Notes under the pieces: generated by a model
Told to the model about the DNA's origin: nothing
Database searches by the model: none
What the model saw: the letters and a program-made list of their open reading frames with translations, nothing else
Part shown: positions 10,967-21,969 of the stretch, piece by piece
Layout of the letters: each line of letters opens with the position of its first letter
Position numbering within the stretch: the stretch's first letter is position 1
Translations under genes and position numbers: made by a program
Source: Termitomyces sp. T153
Taxonomy: Eukaryota; Basidiomycota; Agaricomycetes; Agaricales; Lyophyllaceae
Assembly (NCBI GenBank): GCA_018296165.2
Contig: JACKQL020000003.1
Coordinates: 1,550,001-1,614,000 of the forward strand
Reading direction: 5' to 3'
DNA: 64,000 nucleotides

Positions 10967-12480
10967 TTGCCCACCTCTATCAGTCCTGGAGACCTTGACA
11001 TCAAAATCATCAGTGCTGTCCCCTTTGCATGCATTTTACAAGATGGCATCCCCACCCTCCAACTGCAAATCATGCTAGCCCTGCCAAAAGAGTACCTCCA
11101 CACAGAAACTACCCTGCCAGAATGCAAAACAGAGGACCAGATCCTATACAAAGTAGGTCACCTGAAATATCATGAATTTGCTGATGTATTCTCTGAAGGG
11201 AGTGCAAAAGAACTTCCTCCACATCACTCCTATGATCACAAAATTGACCTTGAAGAAGGCACCTCATCTCTGTTTGGCAAAATCTACAACATGTCCAAGA
11301 TCAAACTCCAGGCTCTGAAAAACTACCTTGATGACATGCTTGGCAAAGGTTTTATATGCCCATCAATATCTGCTGCCAGTGCTCTGGTCCTATTTGCCAA
11401 GAAGAAGGACAGGTTACTCCAACTCTGTGTTAATTACTGGGGACTCAACAAAGTCACCAAAAAGAACTGGTACCCCCTCCCTTTGATTGGAGACCTTGTT
11501 GACCATCTTCACAGTACCAAGATCTACACAAAGATAGACCTCCACTCTGGCTACAACAATGTCCAGATCACTCCAGGACATAAATGGAAGACCACCTTTT
11601 GCATCTGCTATGGCCTCTTTGAGTACCTAGTAATGCTCTTTGGAATGACTAACTCCCTACTACTTTTCAGTACTTCATAAATGACATCTTCCATAACATG
11701 AACAATGTCTTTGTTATTGTATATCTGGATGACATTCTAATTTACTCAAATTCACTGGAGGAGCATCTGGAGCATGTCTGCTGCATCCTGGAACAACTCC
11801 AGGAGTACCACCTTCACACCAACCCTGAGAAATGCTCCTTCCATATGATGGAGGTCGAATACCTCTGAGTTATTGTCACCTCCAATAGCATGTGTATGGA
11901 CCCCACCAAGGGTGAAGCCATACTCACCTGGCTCCTGCTGCAGAAGTCAAGGAAGTATAGCCGTTTCTGGGGTTTGCTAACTTTTATCACTGATTTATCA
12001 ACAACTACTCCAGAATTACCAAACCCCTCAACCAACTCACATGGAAGGACACCCCATGGGACTAGGACAGCAAGTGTCAAGGCATGTTCCTCCTCCTCAA
12101 GAAAGCCTTCACCTTTGCTCTGATTCTCTGCCATTTTGACCCCTCCCTACCAATCATACTCGAATATAATGCCTCTGACTATGCCATTGCCAAAATACTT
12201 TCCCAGTTGGACTCCAGAGGCAAGGACCTCTGCCCCATTGCCTTCCACAGTCACTCAATGATCCCTGCAGAGCTCAACTACAATATCTACAATAAAGAAC
12301 TCCTTGCAATCATTGAAGCCTTCCATCGGTAGAGAGCCTACCTTGAAGGATCTCCACACCACATTCAAGTCTACTCCAGCCATAACAATCTGCAGTACTT
12401 CATGACCACAAAACAGCTCAGCCACTGCCAAGCTTGATGGTCCTAAACCCTCTTGGAGTACAACTTCACCATCCACTACC
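10967..12480 (+). pseudogene. G2 reverse transcriptase and RNase H
   Basis: RT is long and recognisable: VLFAKKKDRLLQLCVNYWGLNKV (11,389-11,457), TKIDLHSGYNNVQI (about 11,529-11,570) and EYLVMLFGMTNS. A frameshift near 11,660 precedes the catalytic VYLDDILIYS at about 11,717-11,748, whose two Asp residues are intact. Further stops follow (11,866). RNase H begins about 12,084; its first acidic site is Asn (EYNASDYAIAK instead of D-A-S), while MIPAELNYNIYNKELLAII is kept to 12,331. The usual role is to copy the RNA genome and remove the RNA strand; this copy is broken. Confidence 0.82.
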
Positions 12481-13480
12481 ACCCTAGACAACTCAGCACA
12501 AAGCCCAATGCACTCACTCAGAGGTCTGACATATATCTGAAGAAGTTGTTTGAAGCTGAGCAGAACACATTCAATCATCAAGTGGTAATCCCCCCTGAGC
12601 ATTTGCATGCCATGCTAATCATGAATGAAGAAGGAATCCTCCACCAAATTAGAAACTCACTTCTGGACTCCTTCTTCACCCAGCACAACCCCCACAACAG
12701 CCCCACCAACAAGTCAAATGCCAACAACCCCTTCACACTGTCTCCAGACCTCTGCCTTCTGCTCTGGAGTGGACAAATCTATGCTCTGGACCATAAGTCT
12801 ATTTGTCTCAACATACTCCAGCAATACCATGACCACAAACTCTTTGGGCACCCAGGAACTCATAAGACTCTTCAGCTCATCTCATGGACTTACTTTTGGC
12901 CAGGAATGAAGAAGGCTGTCACACAATACATAAGGGCCTGCAAACCTTGCCTCCAGGCCAAAGTACCCCACCACTGCTCCTATGGATTGCTAAAGCCCCT
13001 CTTTATTGGTCAATGCCCTTGGTCCTCAATCTTGATGGATCACATTGTCAGGCTCCCTAACTCCAAAGTCTTCAACACAATCCTTGTTGTTGTCTGCAGC
13101 CTCACTAAGCAAGCCCTCTTCATCCCCTGCTACACTGCCAACAATGCTCCAGAGTTTGCCAAACTATTCCTCAAACATGTCTTCTGCAAATATGGACTCC
13201 TGAACAATATCATCTCTGACTGCAGACTGCTATTTGTCTCCCACTTCTGAAAATTGCTATGTAAGGTGCTCAAAATAAAAACAACCTTTCAACTGCCTAC
13301 CATCCAGAGACTAACGGACAGATAGAACAAGTAAAGCAGACATTGGAACAGTATCTCTGCCTCTACATTAACTATTTACAGAACAACTGGTGTGCAGAAC
13401 TCCCCCTTGCCAAGTTTACTTACAACAACATGCCTCACTCCACCACTGGAGTTTCCCCCTTCTATGCCAACAAGGGCTCC
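12453..13480 (+). pseudogene. G2 integrase (HHCC zinc finger and DDE core)
   Basis: The N-terminal zinc-binding region is intact: YHDHKLFGHPGTHKT at about 12,822-12,866 gives the His pair and RACKPCLQA at about 12,930-12,957 the Cys pair. The catalytic core follows: LMDHIVRLP (first Asp, about 13,033), IISDCRLLF (second Asp, about 13,214), a TGA at 13,248, then GQIEQVKQTLEQYL (Glu, about 13,318-13,360) in another frame. A decayed C-terminal domain leads into the chromodomain. It would insert the cDNA with a 5-bp duplication, matching the agtat/agtac flanks. Confidence 0.82.
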
Positions 13481-13756
13481 AACCCCTGACTCACACTATC
13501 CCTCAAAGATATCCTCTTCCATGTTGCCCACAAAGTTGCCAAAGACTTCTGATCCCTCTACCAGTTCCTCCAGAACAAAATTGACACTGCCAATCAAGCC
13601 TACTCCAAACATGCCAATGCCCAATGAGAACCTACCCCTGACTGGCCTCCCAGCACCCTGGTTTGGCTTGATTGATGAAACCTCAAGACCCAGAGGCCCT
13701 CTGTCAAGCTTGATCATTGATGACTCAGCCCCTTCAAGATTCTCTGGAAGATCTCA

Positions 13757-14094
13757 ATGCATGCCTATAGGCTCAACCTACTCCCAGGCCTAAAGGGCCT
13801 CCACCCAGTCTTCCACATATGCCTCCTCAAAAAACACACTCCTAACCCCTTCTCCAGACAATGCCCCAGTCAACTGCCCTCCATCAAAGTCAATGACAAA
13901 TATCACTACAAAGTCAATCAAATCCTTGACTTCTGCTTGGTCTGCAGCTGACCTCAATACTTGGTCCATTGGAAGGGCTACAGGCCTGAGGATGACACTT
14001 GGGAAACTGAAAAAACCTTAACAGAGCCCTTGCTGAACTCTGGAACTTCTATCAAAGACACCTCATCAAGCTCTAGAACTTCTGAGACTAGTTA
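13757..14094 (+). pseudogene. G2 integrase C-terminal chromodomain
   Basis: After GLKGLHPVFHICLLKKHTPN, a chromodomain is visible as YKVNQILDF (about 13,908) and, past a TGA at 13,949, [16 protein letters not shown] (about 13,960-14,007). This marks G2 as a chromovirus (Ty3/gypsy), whose chromodomain in known members directs integration to heterochromatin. Pol ends at the TAA at 14,092-14,094. Confidence 0.8.
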
Positions 14095-16146
14095 ACACAG
14101 ATGGCATCAGTGGGCATAACCCCTGCCTCTGGATTCATCAGGGATTCAACTCCCACAAACAACCTCTGCATGTTTTCACTTACTCATCCCCTCACACAAT
14201 CTGAAACTTCACATACTCAGCAGAACTGCAACAGATTTGATATGAACAAGGCTAAGAAGTACAAAATCATACAAATGGGACAGGAGGAAGCACAAAGTAA
14301 CAAGAACTCAAGGTCCAAACTCCCCTCACTCCCTCCTCTCCTCCAGGATTCTCCACATCACACTCCTGACAAGATTCACCTCCATCTGAGCAATTACTAT
14401 AGTAAGAACCTCCAGCTGCCCAGGCAATGGCTCTTCTACATCAGTCACTACCTCCTACTATGTTCTGGAGTCCACTGCACTCCTCTTCTGATGCTCTGCC
14501 AACAGCCACCCTATCTGCCTGAATCCCTGCTCCAACTCCAGAGAGAGCTCCCCAGGCATCCACACCAACCTGTCTTGTATTGAGGCATGAATGGCTAATG
14601 CTCCATTGAGAAGGACATGATGCTGTCAGACCCAGTCTAACCAGCTCATGTCAGTAGGATCAGAAGAATAAGGAGCAAAGGAACTCATGCAGAACCCCCC
14701 TCCATCCTGAGGCTGCCTCATTGGCCAGCCACTCCTTGTGCCACCTCCTCATCTCTGCCCTGGCCTCCAACTTCCCTAGCCACTCCTGCAGCTCCTGCAT
14801 CTCCAATGACTGCTACATAACCATTTGTGAAGCTACCCCCAACTCTCACCATGCTATATCTTGATCCCTCTGCACCTCATTACACTCCTGCTGGACCACA
14901 TTGCAGTCTCCCTCCACCCTCCAGACCTCATCCTCATGTGATGCTAGCAGTTGGGACAATGCCTTTGCTTGTCACTGCTAGAATGTCTCAAGGAGTGCAG
15001 AAGAAGGACTGGAGTTCTTACTAGACTCCCTCATCCAAGCCTCCAATCCAGGGGAGTACACATGTGGCCCCAGAGGGCCCGCCATCAACTCCCCTCCCCA
15101 TGGCTGCTTGCTGGGCCCTGCCTCCAGCAAGGAGGACACTCTCCATTTCCCTTTGTCATGCACTGTCAAAGCCCCCTTCCTCTGCCTGCCTCACAGGAGT
15201 CCCACCTTCATTGTGGACCCCCCCACACTCCCTCTGCTCCCCACTCTGGACCCATGACCCAACACTCTCCTCTTGTGCCCCTTCAGTAGCTGCTCTGCCA
15301 CCCATGCCATGTTCCACTCCTGCTCCTTCGACACATAGGCCACATGCCAACTCAGCAAAATTGAGCACTTTTCATGCCTCAAACAGCAGGAGATACACAA
15401 TGAGGTGTCCCAATAAGAGCTCTGCATCAGCTCCTCAAATTTGCAGTGCTCTCTATGGCAAGCACAAAGGGCACACTATAAGATCAAATAAGCTCAAAAC
15501 TTGCCACAACAACACTGGATACTCACCAGAGCCTTTACCTGACACCACTCCAGAGTTGGAGGACCCCATGCTCATGCTACCACCTTTGCAAACTTTTCTG
15601 GGGTCACTTCTGCCTAGGCAACCTGCAGTGCTTCCAAAATGACCATAATCTTCCCCAGACCAAAGTTGGGCTTGGAGGAATGCCCTGCCAATGCTGGGGC
15701 CAACTGTGCTGGGACCATGCCACAAGATGAAACTCCTAACAGACCAGCCACTGCTGCAGACAATTTTGTCAAGCTCAATCAGCAACTCCAAAACACAGAT
15801 AAAACAGACTCATGCTCATGGCTATGGTACATGGCCTCCACCTATCGGCAGCCACAATGGGAGTTGGACTCTCCCAAGGAAGAGGGGGCAGGAGATGCTG
15901 TGGACAATGCTAACAATGCTGGGGATGGAGTGGGGGAAGACATGGCAAAGAGTTTGGGAACTCCAGGGTATGTCTGACCCTTTTTAATGACTTGGAAAGA
16001 ACTCCCTGATGAATGGTGGCTATGCTTTGACTTTATTCCCCATGCCACCACTGCTCACTGCAAATTAATTAATATTATTTGAGTTTGATTTCCATGCCCC
16101 TGCCGATCCCCAACCTGCACCCTGCATCTTGAGGGTCTCAATGCTA
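14095..16146 (+). other. 2-kb 3' region of G2 without a recognised product
   Basis: Between the chromodomain stop and the polypurine tract there are only broken frames. The longest are 14,101-14,583 (160 aa, no domain) and 15,639-15,977 (C-terminal acidic stretch EGAGDAVDNANNAGDGVGEDM). A frame across 14,980-15,200 reads EEGLEFLLDSLIQASNPGEYTCGPRG and may be part of an ancient ORF. I recognise no envelope, transposase or host gene. It could be a degenerate additional element ORF or an untranslated tail. Confidence 0.5.
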
Positions 16147-16158
16147 AAGGGGGGGTGA
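16147..16158 (+). other. Polypurine tract of G2
   Basis: aaagggggggtga lies immediately before the 3' LTR, the expected priming site for plus-strand DNA synthesis. Confidence 0.8.
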
Positions 16159-17223
16159 TGTCATGACCCACTCCCTGGACCCCCAACCTTGTTCCCAACC
16201 TGCTCACTTTCCCAGAGCTCTTTCCAATGCCCCATCAAACTCCCCCAACCTTCATCCACCCTCTGCACCCAATCTGAATAACTCCAACACTTCTCGAGCA
16301 AACTCTGACAGCCCTCTGGCTAATTCCAATGCCTTCTCCACAGCTATCAATGCTTCCCTTGACTCTTCTGAGCCCCTGGGATCCTCCCCCACTATTCCCA
16401 ACTCCAGTGTACATCACCAACTCATCTCCTGAGTTTGCTCAACCAACTCTGAAGCATCATAATAACTCTAGAACAGCCCATGTCCCTGACTGATCCCATC
16501 AGAATATTGCTATGGCCTGATCCCTGATCACAACTGACACCGATTGACTCTACATAGCTCCATCAAGCCCTGCCACCACACCCACTGTCTCCCAGAGCTG
16601 TTCAGTAGTTAGTATATAAGTCATAGAGTAGCACCTCATACTCTAGTCTTGATATTACATTAATTGGTTACTTATGTCTTGTGTCTCTTTCTGTTCTGTC
16701 TCTGTTTCTATCTTTAGCCTTGAATCTATTTCTTTCCTCAGTTCCATCTTGTCTTGTCTCTGCCTTGCCTTGACTGTCTCTATTTCCTTTGTTTTCCTAA
16801 GTCACTTTTTTCATCTCCAACATCATTACAAACTTTGTGCATGCACTACAACCTTCAAACATTTTTACAACAACTCTGGACCTCACCCCTTGCTCAGCTC
16901 CAGAACCCATCAGTCTTGATTGATCCCCCATAAAACTCTGGCTCCACTTCCATCATGTGCAAAGCTCCTGCTTACTCTGCAGTCTATTTACATGCCCATG
17001 AACTTGTTCCTGATACCTGCTCAAGCCCAACATTTAATATACTTGATCTTAGACTTTCTAGGACTACTCTGGACTTGCTTGGACCACTTCTCTTGGCCTC
17101 CCCTTGCAAGTCCCTATAGTCCACACTACCTCCAGAGTACTAGGTTATAAGCACAGGACATTGTATCTGCCTAGTAAGGGCTTGCCAGTATAGCTGAGGC
17201 CCTGTAGTCAGTGGAACCTGACA
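16159..17223 (+). repeat. 3' LTR of G2
   Basis: 1065 bp, beginning tgtcatgaccc and ending ctgaca; same length as the 5' LTR. It is followed by the target duplication agtac at 17,224-17,228. Confidence 0.93.
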
Positions 17224-18913
17224 AGTACTTCCAGACAGCCAAGAAACTCAATTGCCAACAAGCCCAATGGTCTCTCTACCTAGCCAACTTTGACTTCTTG
17301 CTGCACCACAAACCTGGCCAGAGCATGGAGAAACCAGATGTCCTGTCCTCGAGAGCAGACCATAGCACTGGAGAGGAGGACAATAGCATGCAATCAGAGC
17401 CATGGAAGGTCTAGCCATTGAGGGAGCAGAGGTAGACATCCTCCAGGACATCTGGCAGGGCAACCAGAATGGTTAGCAGGAAGAAGTCATTGCTCAGGCA
17501 GCTCAGGCACTGAAGTCAGGACATATCACAGGCACCAAATTGGTTTGCACAGATGAATGGGCCCTTCAAGATGGGATCTTGACCTTCTAGGATCATATCT
17601 ATGTGCCTAACATTCAAGAGCTCTGCTGGAGGATTGTAGAGCAACACCATGACTCTTGCATTGCTGGGCATCCCAGACAATGGAAGATGTTGGAGCTGGT
17701 ATTGCAGAATTACTGGTGGCTCTCGGTGTCCTAGTATATTGGGTCCTACACTAGTACATGTGATCTCTGTCTCCAGACCAAGCTCCAGCACCACCTCCCC
17801 TCTGGACAGCTACACCCATTGCCCATGCCTACAGAGCAATGGAGCATAACCTTGGTGGATTTCATTGTAGAGCTTCCTGATGCCCATGATTACAATGTAA
17901 TCATAGTGGTGGTGGACCTGTATGGCAAGTGAGTGCACTTCATTCCAACTCACACCACCTGCCCCACCATAGGCACTGCAAACCTGTACCAGAGGAATGT
18001 CTTGAAGCTCCATGGCCTCTCTGACACCTATGTCTCTGACTAGAGGCTGCAATTTGTAGTGGACTTCACCAGGGAACTCTACTGACTACTTGGCATGAAG
18101 CTTCACATCTCCACTGCCTACCACCTGCAGTCTGACAGCCAGACCAAATGCATAAACCAGGAGTTGGAACAGTACCTCTGCTTCTTCTGCAACAAGCACC
18201 AGAACAACTGGGACAAACTCCTCCTCAATGCCAAGTTCCAATACAACAACCACATCCATGCTTCTACCCAATTCTCCCCATTCTTCCTTGACACAGGATG
18301 ACACCCACACATAGGTTTCAAATTCCAGGCCTAGCCCTCAGAGAATGAAGCAGTAAATGAGTTTGTGGACCAGATGAAGAAGTCACAGGAGGAGGCCCAA
18401 GTGGCTTTGGCAAAGGCAAAGAATGACATGGCACAATACTATGACTGTGGAAGGGCACAGAAGCACAAATACCAGCCTGGGGATTAAGTCTACTTAGATG
18501 CCTCTGATATTATGACTACTCAACCTTTGAAAAAGCTGTTGCACTGCCAACTAGGACCTTTCACAGTGAAATGACAAGTAGGGCCCCTAGCCTACCAACT
18601 CTGGCTCTCCACAGGGATGCACCAGCTCCATCCCATGTTTAACATGGTCAAATTGGCTCTGGCCCCAAGAGATCATATTCTGGGACAATGTCTGCCAACC
18701 CCACCACCTCCAGTGGTAGTTGACAGTGACAAGGAGTATGAAGTGGAGTAAATCCTGGATAGTTGTTTATTCTGGCAAGAACTACAATACAAGATGAAGT
18801 GGAAGGGACATGGGATTGAGGACATCTCCTGGGAACTGTGGAAGAATGTACATGCCCTGGGGCTCATCAAGAAGTTCCACAGAAAGCACCCAGATGCTCC
18901 ATGCACCATATAA
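17224..18913 (+). pseudogene. Ty3/gypsy G1 pol, continued: RNase H end, integrase, chromodomain
   Basis: The RNase H/connection sequence interrupted at 6229 continues (QTAKKLNCQQAQWSLYLANFDFLLHHKPGQS). Integrase is seen as CDLCLQTKLQHH (zinc finger, about 17,758), VDFIVELPD (about 17,852, first Asp) and AYHLQSDSQTKCINQELEQYL (about 18,118-18,180, where the Glu of the usual Q-T-E-R is lost). A chromodomain-like stretch KMKWKGHGIEDISWELWKNV lies at about 18,792-18,850. Many stops. It is a dead chromovirus copy, closely similar to the fragment at 52,716-52,950. Confidence 0.82.
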
Positions 18914-19002
18914 GGAATCTATCCTATCTCACCAGTGGACAGAGCAATCAGGGACTTTCTCTATCTGACATGTTGAGACACTGTGTGCTAGAGGGGGAGT
19001 GA

Positions 19003-19369
19003 TGTCAGGGAACTTCCATTTCCAACCTCCACAACTTGTTCCAGCATCTCTGCAGCTTGTTCAACACCTCTGGGGCTTGTTCCAGAACTCTAGAGATCTC
19101 CAGAGACTCATGGAAATTTTTGTATTACCTCACTGCTTATTTTATAGGGTTAGGGCTAGCTCCAGCCTTCTGTACAGTCATTTCCATGCCTCTGCCACCT
19201 GCTGATGCATCACATCAAGCAGAAGAAATCCTTAGACTTATTCTCTTTGGATTTCCCTCTGCTAGGTGATTAGTTACTGCTTGTATCTTTGTCTACTTGC
19301 TAATATACTTTGGATTCCCCTCTGCTAGCTGCATGACTTAGATTTGCCACCCTGGAGGTTTCCCTTATG
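19003..19369 (+). repeat. 3' LTR of G1
   Basis: It starts tgtcagggaacttcc directly after the purine tract gagggggagtga and ends near cccttatg, where a related LTR at 52,973-53,344 ends cccttaca. About 367 bp. The matching 5' LTR is outside the window, so a target duplication cannot be tested. Confidence 0.8.
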
Positions 19370-20171
19370 GACAAGGTGCTCTAAGAGTGCCCAAAGAGAT
19401 TGGGAGATGGTGTTGGTAGTTTGATGTAGTTCAGCAAATTTGGTTGTGTGTAGGGTGAGAGGCTTGAGTGGCCTGTACCTGGGCTTCTCAAGCAAGTAGG
19501 CAACTCCAGGCTTTGTCCTGAGGGGCAGAGTTTGCAGAGGGAGCAACTAGAGGGACTGGCTGGATCATGGAGGCTGATAGGGACAGAAAGCAAATTGGTG
19601 GGGGAGAGACAGCTCTAAAGGCAAGAGGGGTTCAAGGCAAGCTAGAGGGGGCTCCCAGACCAAGCTAGAGACTTGTCACACAGCTGGCAGAGGGAGATCC
19701 AAAGTATATTTAGTACTGTACAGTGTCTACAAGCATAACTACACACCTGGCAGAAGGAGATCAAAAGAGAACAAGTCTGGAGATTCCCTATGCCAGTGTG
19801 ATGCTTCAGAGGCTTCAGAAGCATGGGGACCAACTATACAGTGTGCTGCAGCCACACTCATACCATATCCAAAATATAAAGAATGTGACATGTCCAAAAA
19901 TGGCCAAACCTCTGAAAGTCCAAGTTATGCACAGGAGCAAGGTGGGAAAGCTGAGAGTCAGGCATGCAGACCTTGTCTAGTTGTCTAGCAGAGGAGTAAG
20001 AATAAATTGAGAGAAGTCAGAGGAGATGAAAAGATGTAGGGTAGAGATGGTGTGGGAGCAGCTAGGAACAGCTGGGACTGTGGCCTGGGATTGACTTGGA
20101 ACTGCCTAGGAACAGCCAGGATCACCAGGCTATGGGCTGGGATCACCTGAAAGAAGGGTAGTCCCCTGACA
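19370..20171 (-). mobile_element. Minus-strand gypsy remnant G0: 5' LTR and gag start
   Basis: On the minus strand, 20,171 down to about 19,671 reads as an LTR (starts tgtcaggggac; its end part is the reverse complement of the G1 LTR end). Then 19,670-19,370 matches the leader and gag start of the minus-strand gypsy at 56,074-58,317. The LTR/leader junction has lost about 40 bases, including the usual LTR end. Gag is cut at 19,370 exactly where the G1 LTR ends, so G1 most likely inserted into G0. The other half of G0 would lie left of the window. Confidence 0.65.
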
Positions 20172-20755
20172 CTGCTGGACATGTACTATATACAATACAA
20201 AGCATGTTCTGCTAAAATGTATGACACATGCACTTGTAGTGCCCTAGCCTGATACAAGAACCATGTTATTAGAGATTGCAAGGCCTTTGAGTTTTTTGAA
20301 ACTCAACAGAACTTATCCCCACATCAGTGATATTGAATGTAAATTATTATGCTTTGATATCACCTATGTAAAAGGAGAGCTCAATAGGGTAGTGGATTAC
20401 CAGTCCCACTACTTTGAGAAGTGATACCTCTAAAGACATACTCCACAATGTCCATGCAAATGTGTAAATTGACCCAGATGGGGATAATCTTTTCCCTCTG
20501 CACTTGCAGGAGATGCAGGTGCAACTGCATCTGTAATAGATCACATTGACAGTCAACAAACAGCTGCTAACATCTTAGATGTAGCAAGATACCATTTTGA
20601 AGTGAATAAAGCAGACAGACATTCTCATACTCCATCAATTGCCCAATTGACCTGCATTCACATTACAGATTAAGACTAAACACTCAGCAACTGTTTTGCC
20701 TAGATGGGTCTTCACTAAACTTGACACTATGTACAGAGTTTTGTTACATTCTACT
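20172..20755. other. CpG-poor sequence without a recognised gene
   Basis: A+T-rich, nearly free of CpG, and flanked by LTR sequence, so probably decayed element DNA. A forward frame near 20,508-20,670 (GDAGATASVIDHIDSQQTAANILDVARYHFEV) resembles coding sequence but matches nothing I know. Confidence 0.4.
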
Positions 20756-21969
20756 GCCAAAAGCGGTGGCCTAAGCCGAGCCGGGACGAGCCGGAGCCAG
20801 GCCGGGCTCGGCCGAGGGCAAGAGCAGTTTCTAGCCATTCTTTATCATGTGGTCGTTAACATTGACCACCCACTGAGCTTTTCATCAAACCAGCTTGTAA
20901 GCAACTAATCCTACTGAACCGGAGGCCGAGATCGTTGCGCGCGAAAACGTTCCCCGAGACAGGGCTGCACTTGCACTAACGATCCCTGCCGCTCAAGAAA
21001 GCTTCCCAACCACCAGGTGAACATTTATTTTTGATTCTGTCGGCCTGCTGGTCAAAGGCGAGTAGCAAAAGGCAATTGAGGGGCTATCTTGAGATGTGTT
21101 ACGATAAATCTACCTCGAGGTGCTCTGACATCCCACGGTTTAGTGCAGCTGAAAGTGCCTCACCCCCCGAACGTCAGACATGCTTGGAAGCCCTGCGGAA
21201 GTCTTGAAACGTGGTTCTAAATAGACGATAGAGTGTACTTTGAACGCGGACCAGAATGCCACTCCTGCCGCACCTCAGCGAACGTGAGTCACTCTTCTTC
21301 GACATTGATATGACTGCTTGCAGCGCTCTTTACTCTGGACCTCAAATTACCGGCTCGCTTGCAGGTCAGAATAGGGGAGAATGAACCTGTCAATCAACCG
21401 TATCTAGGATTCTCGGGAGCTTAGCTAGTTTCGCCACTCATTCTCCCACACGAAGCACGGTTGGAGGGATTGCGGGAGTCTGACTAGTAGCCTGTGTCTC
21501 ATCATTTGAATTGAGAAGTCGAGTATTGTCCTATAAGCTTTGGTCAGGGAGTTCAGCGTTCCGTGTCGGGTTCCTCAGGCCACGGTGACATCACCAATTT
21601 GCCCTCAAGGAATCCAAAATTTGAGCGTATGAGGTCGTGGGTGGCGCGAACGTATAATTGCAACTGTGTCTCGGGCCCATGCCGTTGAAACTCCAGATTC
21701 GGAGTCCAGCATTCCAGACTCTCGATGAGGGCCCGGGTCGGACGCACATATGTATACATGATGTGCACGCACAGCTCCATCCTGTTCGCATCTTTGCATC
21801 AGTTTTACACCGCGAGTTGATATGTTGAGCGCTGCATTATCGCGAAGCCGAACTTGAATCTGGACGTCGCTGACAAATGATTGAGTGGCTACAATGAAAG
21901 GCCAGGCCTAACGGAAGTTTCCTTCCACTCCTTCCACTACACCTTTCCCTCCGCCGTCGTTCCAGTTTA
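20756..21969. other. Host intergenic region upstream of the G-alpha gene
   Basis: CpG frequency returns abruptly at about 20,757 with the G+C-rich stretch 20,757-20,823, built of gagccgg/ccgggctcgg-like units. I see no gene after it. The last 100 bases before 21,970 are pyrimidine-rich (ttccactccttccactaca), as is common upstream of fungal start codons. Confidence 0.5.

Larger units (their letters stand above)
6230..17223 (+). mobile_element. Complete but decayed Ty3/gypsy chromodomain retrotransposon (G2)
   Basis: LTRs of equal length (6230-7294 and 16159-17223, 1065 bp, constant offset 9929) enclose gag, tandem protease-like domains, RT, RNase H, integrase and a chromodomain in gypsy order. 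The flanks carry agtat (6225-6229) and agtac (17224-17228), a 5-bp target duplication with one transition. Removing the element and one repeat rejoins the G1 RNase H at ...NLKYFQ. The length of 11 kb is large for a fungal gypsy; 2 kb after the chromodomain has no recognised function. Every coding module holds stops or frameshifts, and CpG is almost gone, so this is an old insertion. Confidence 0.92.
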
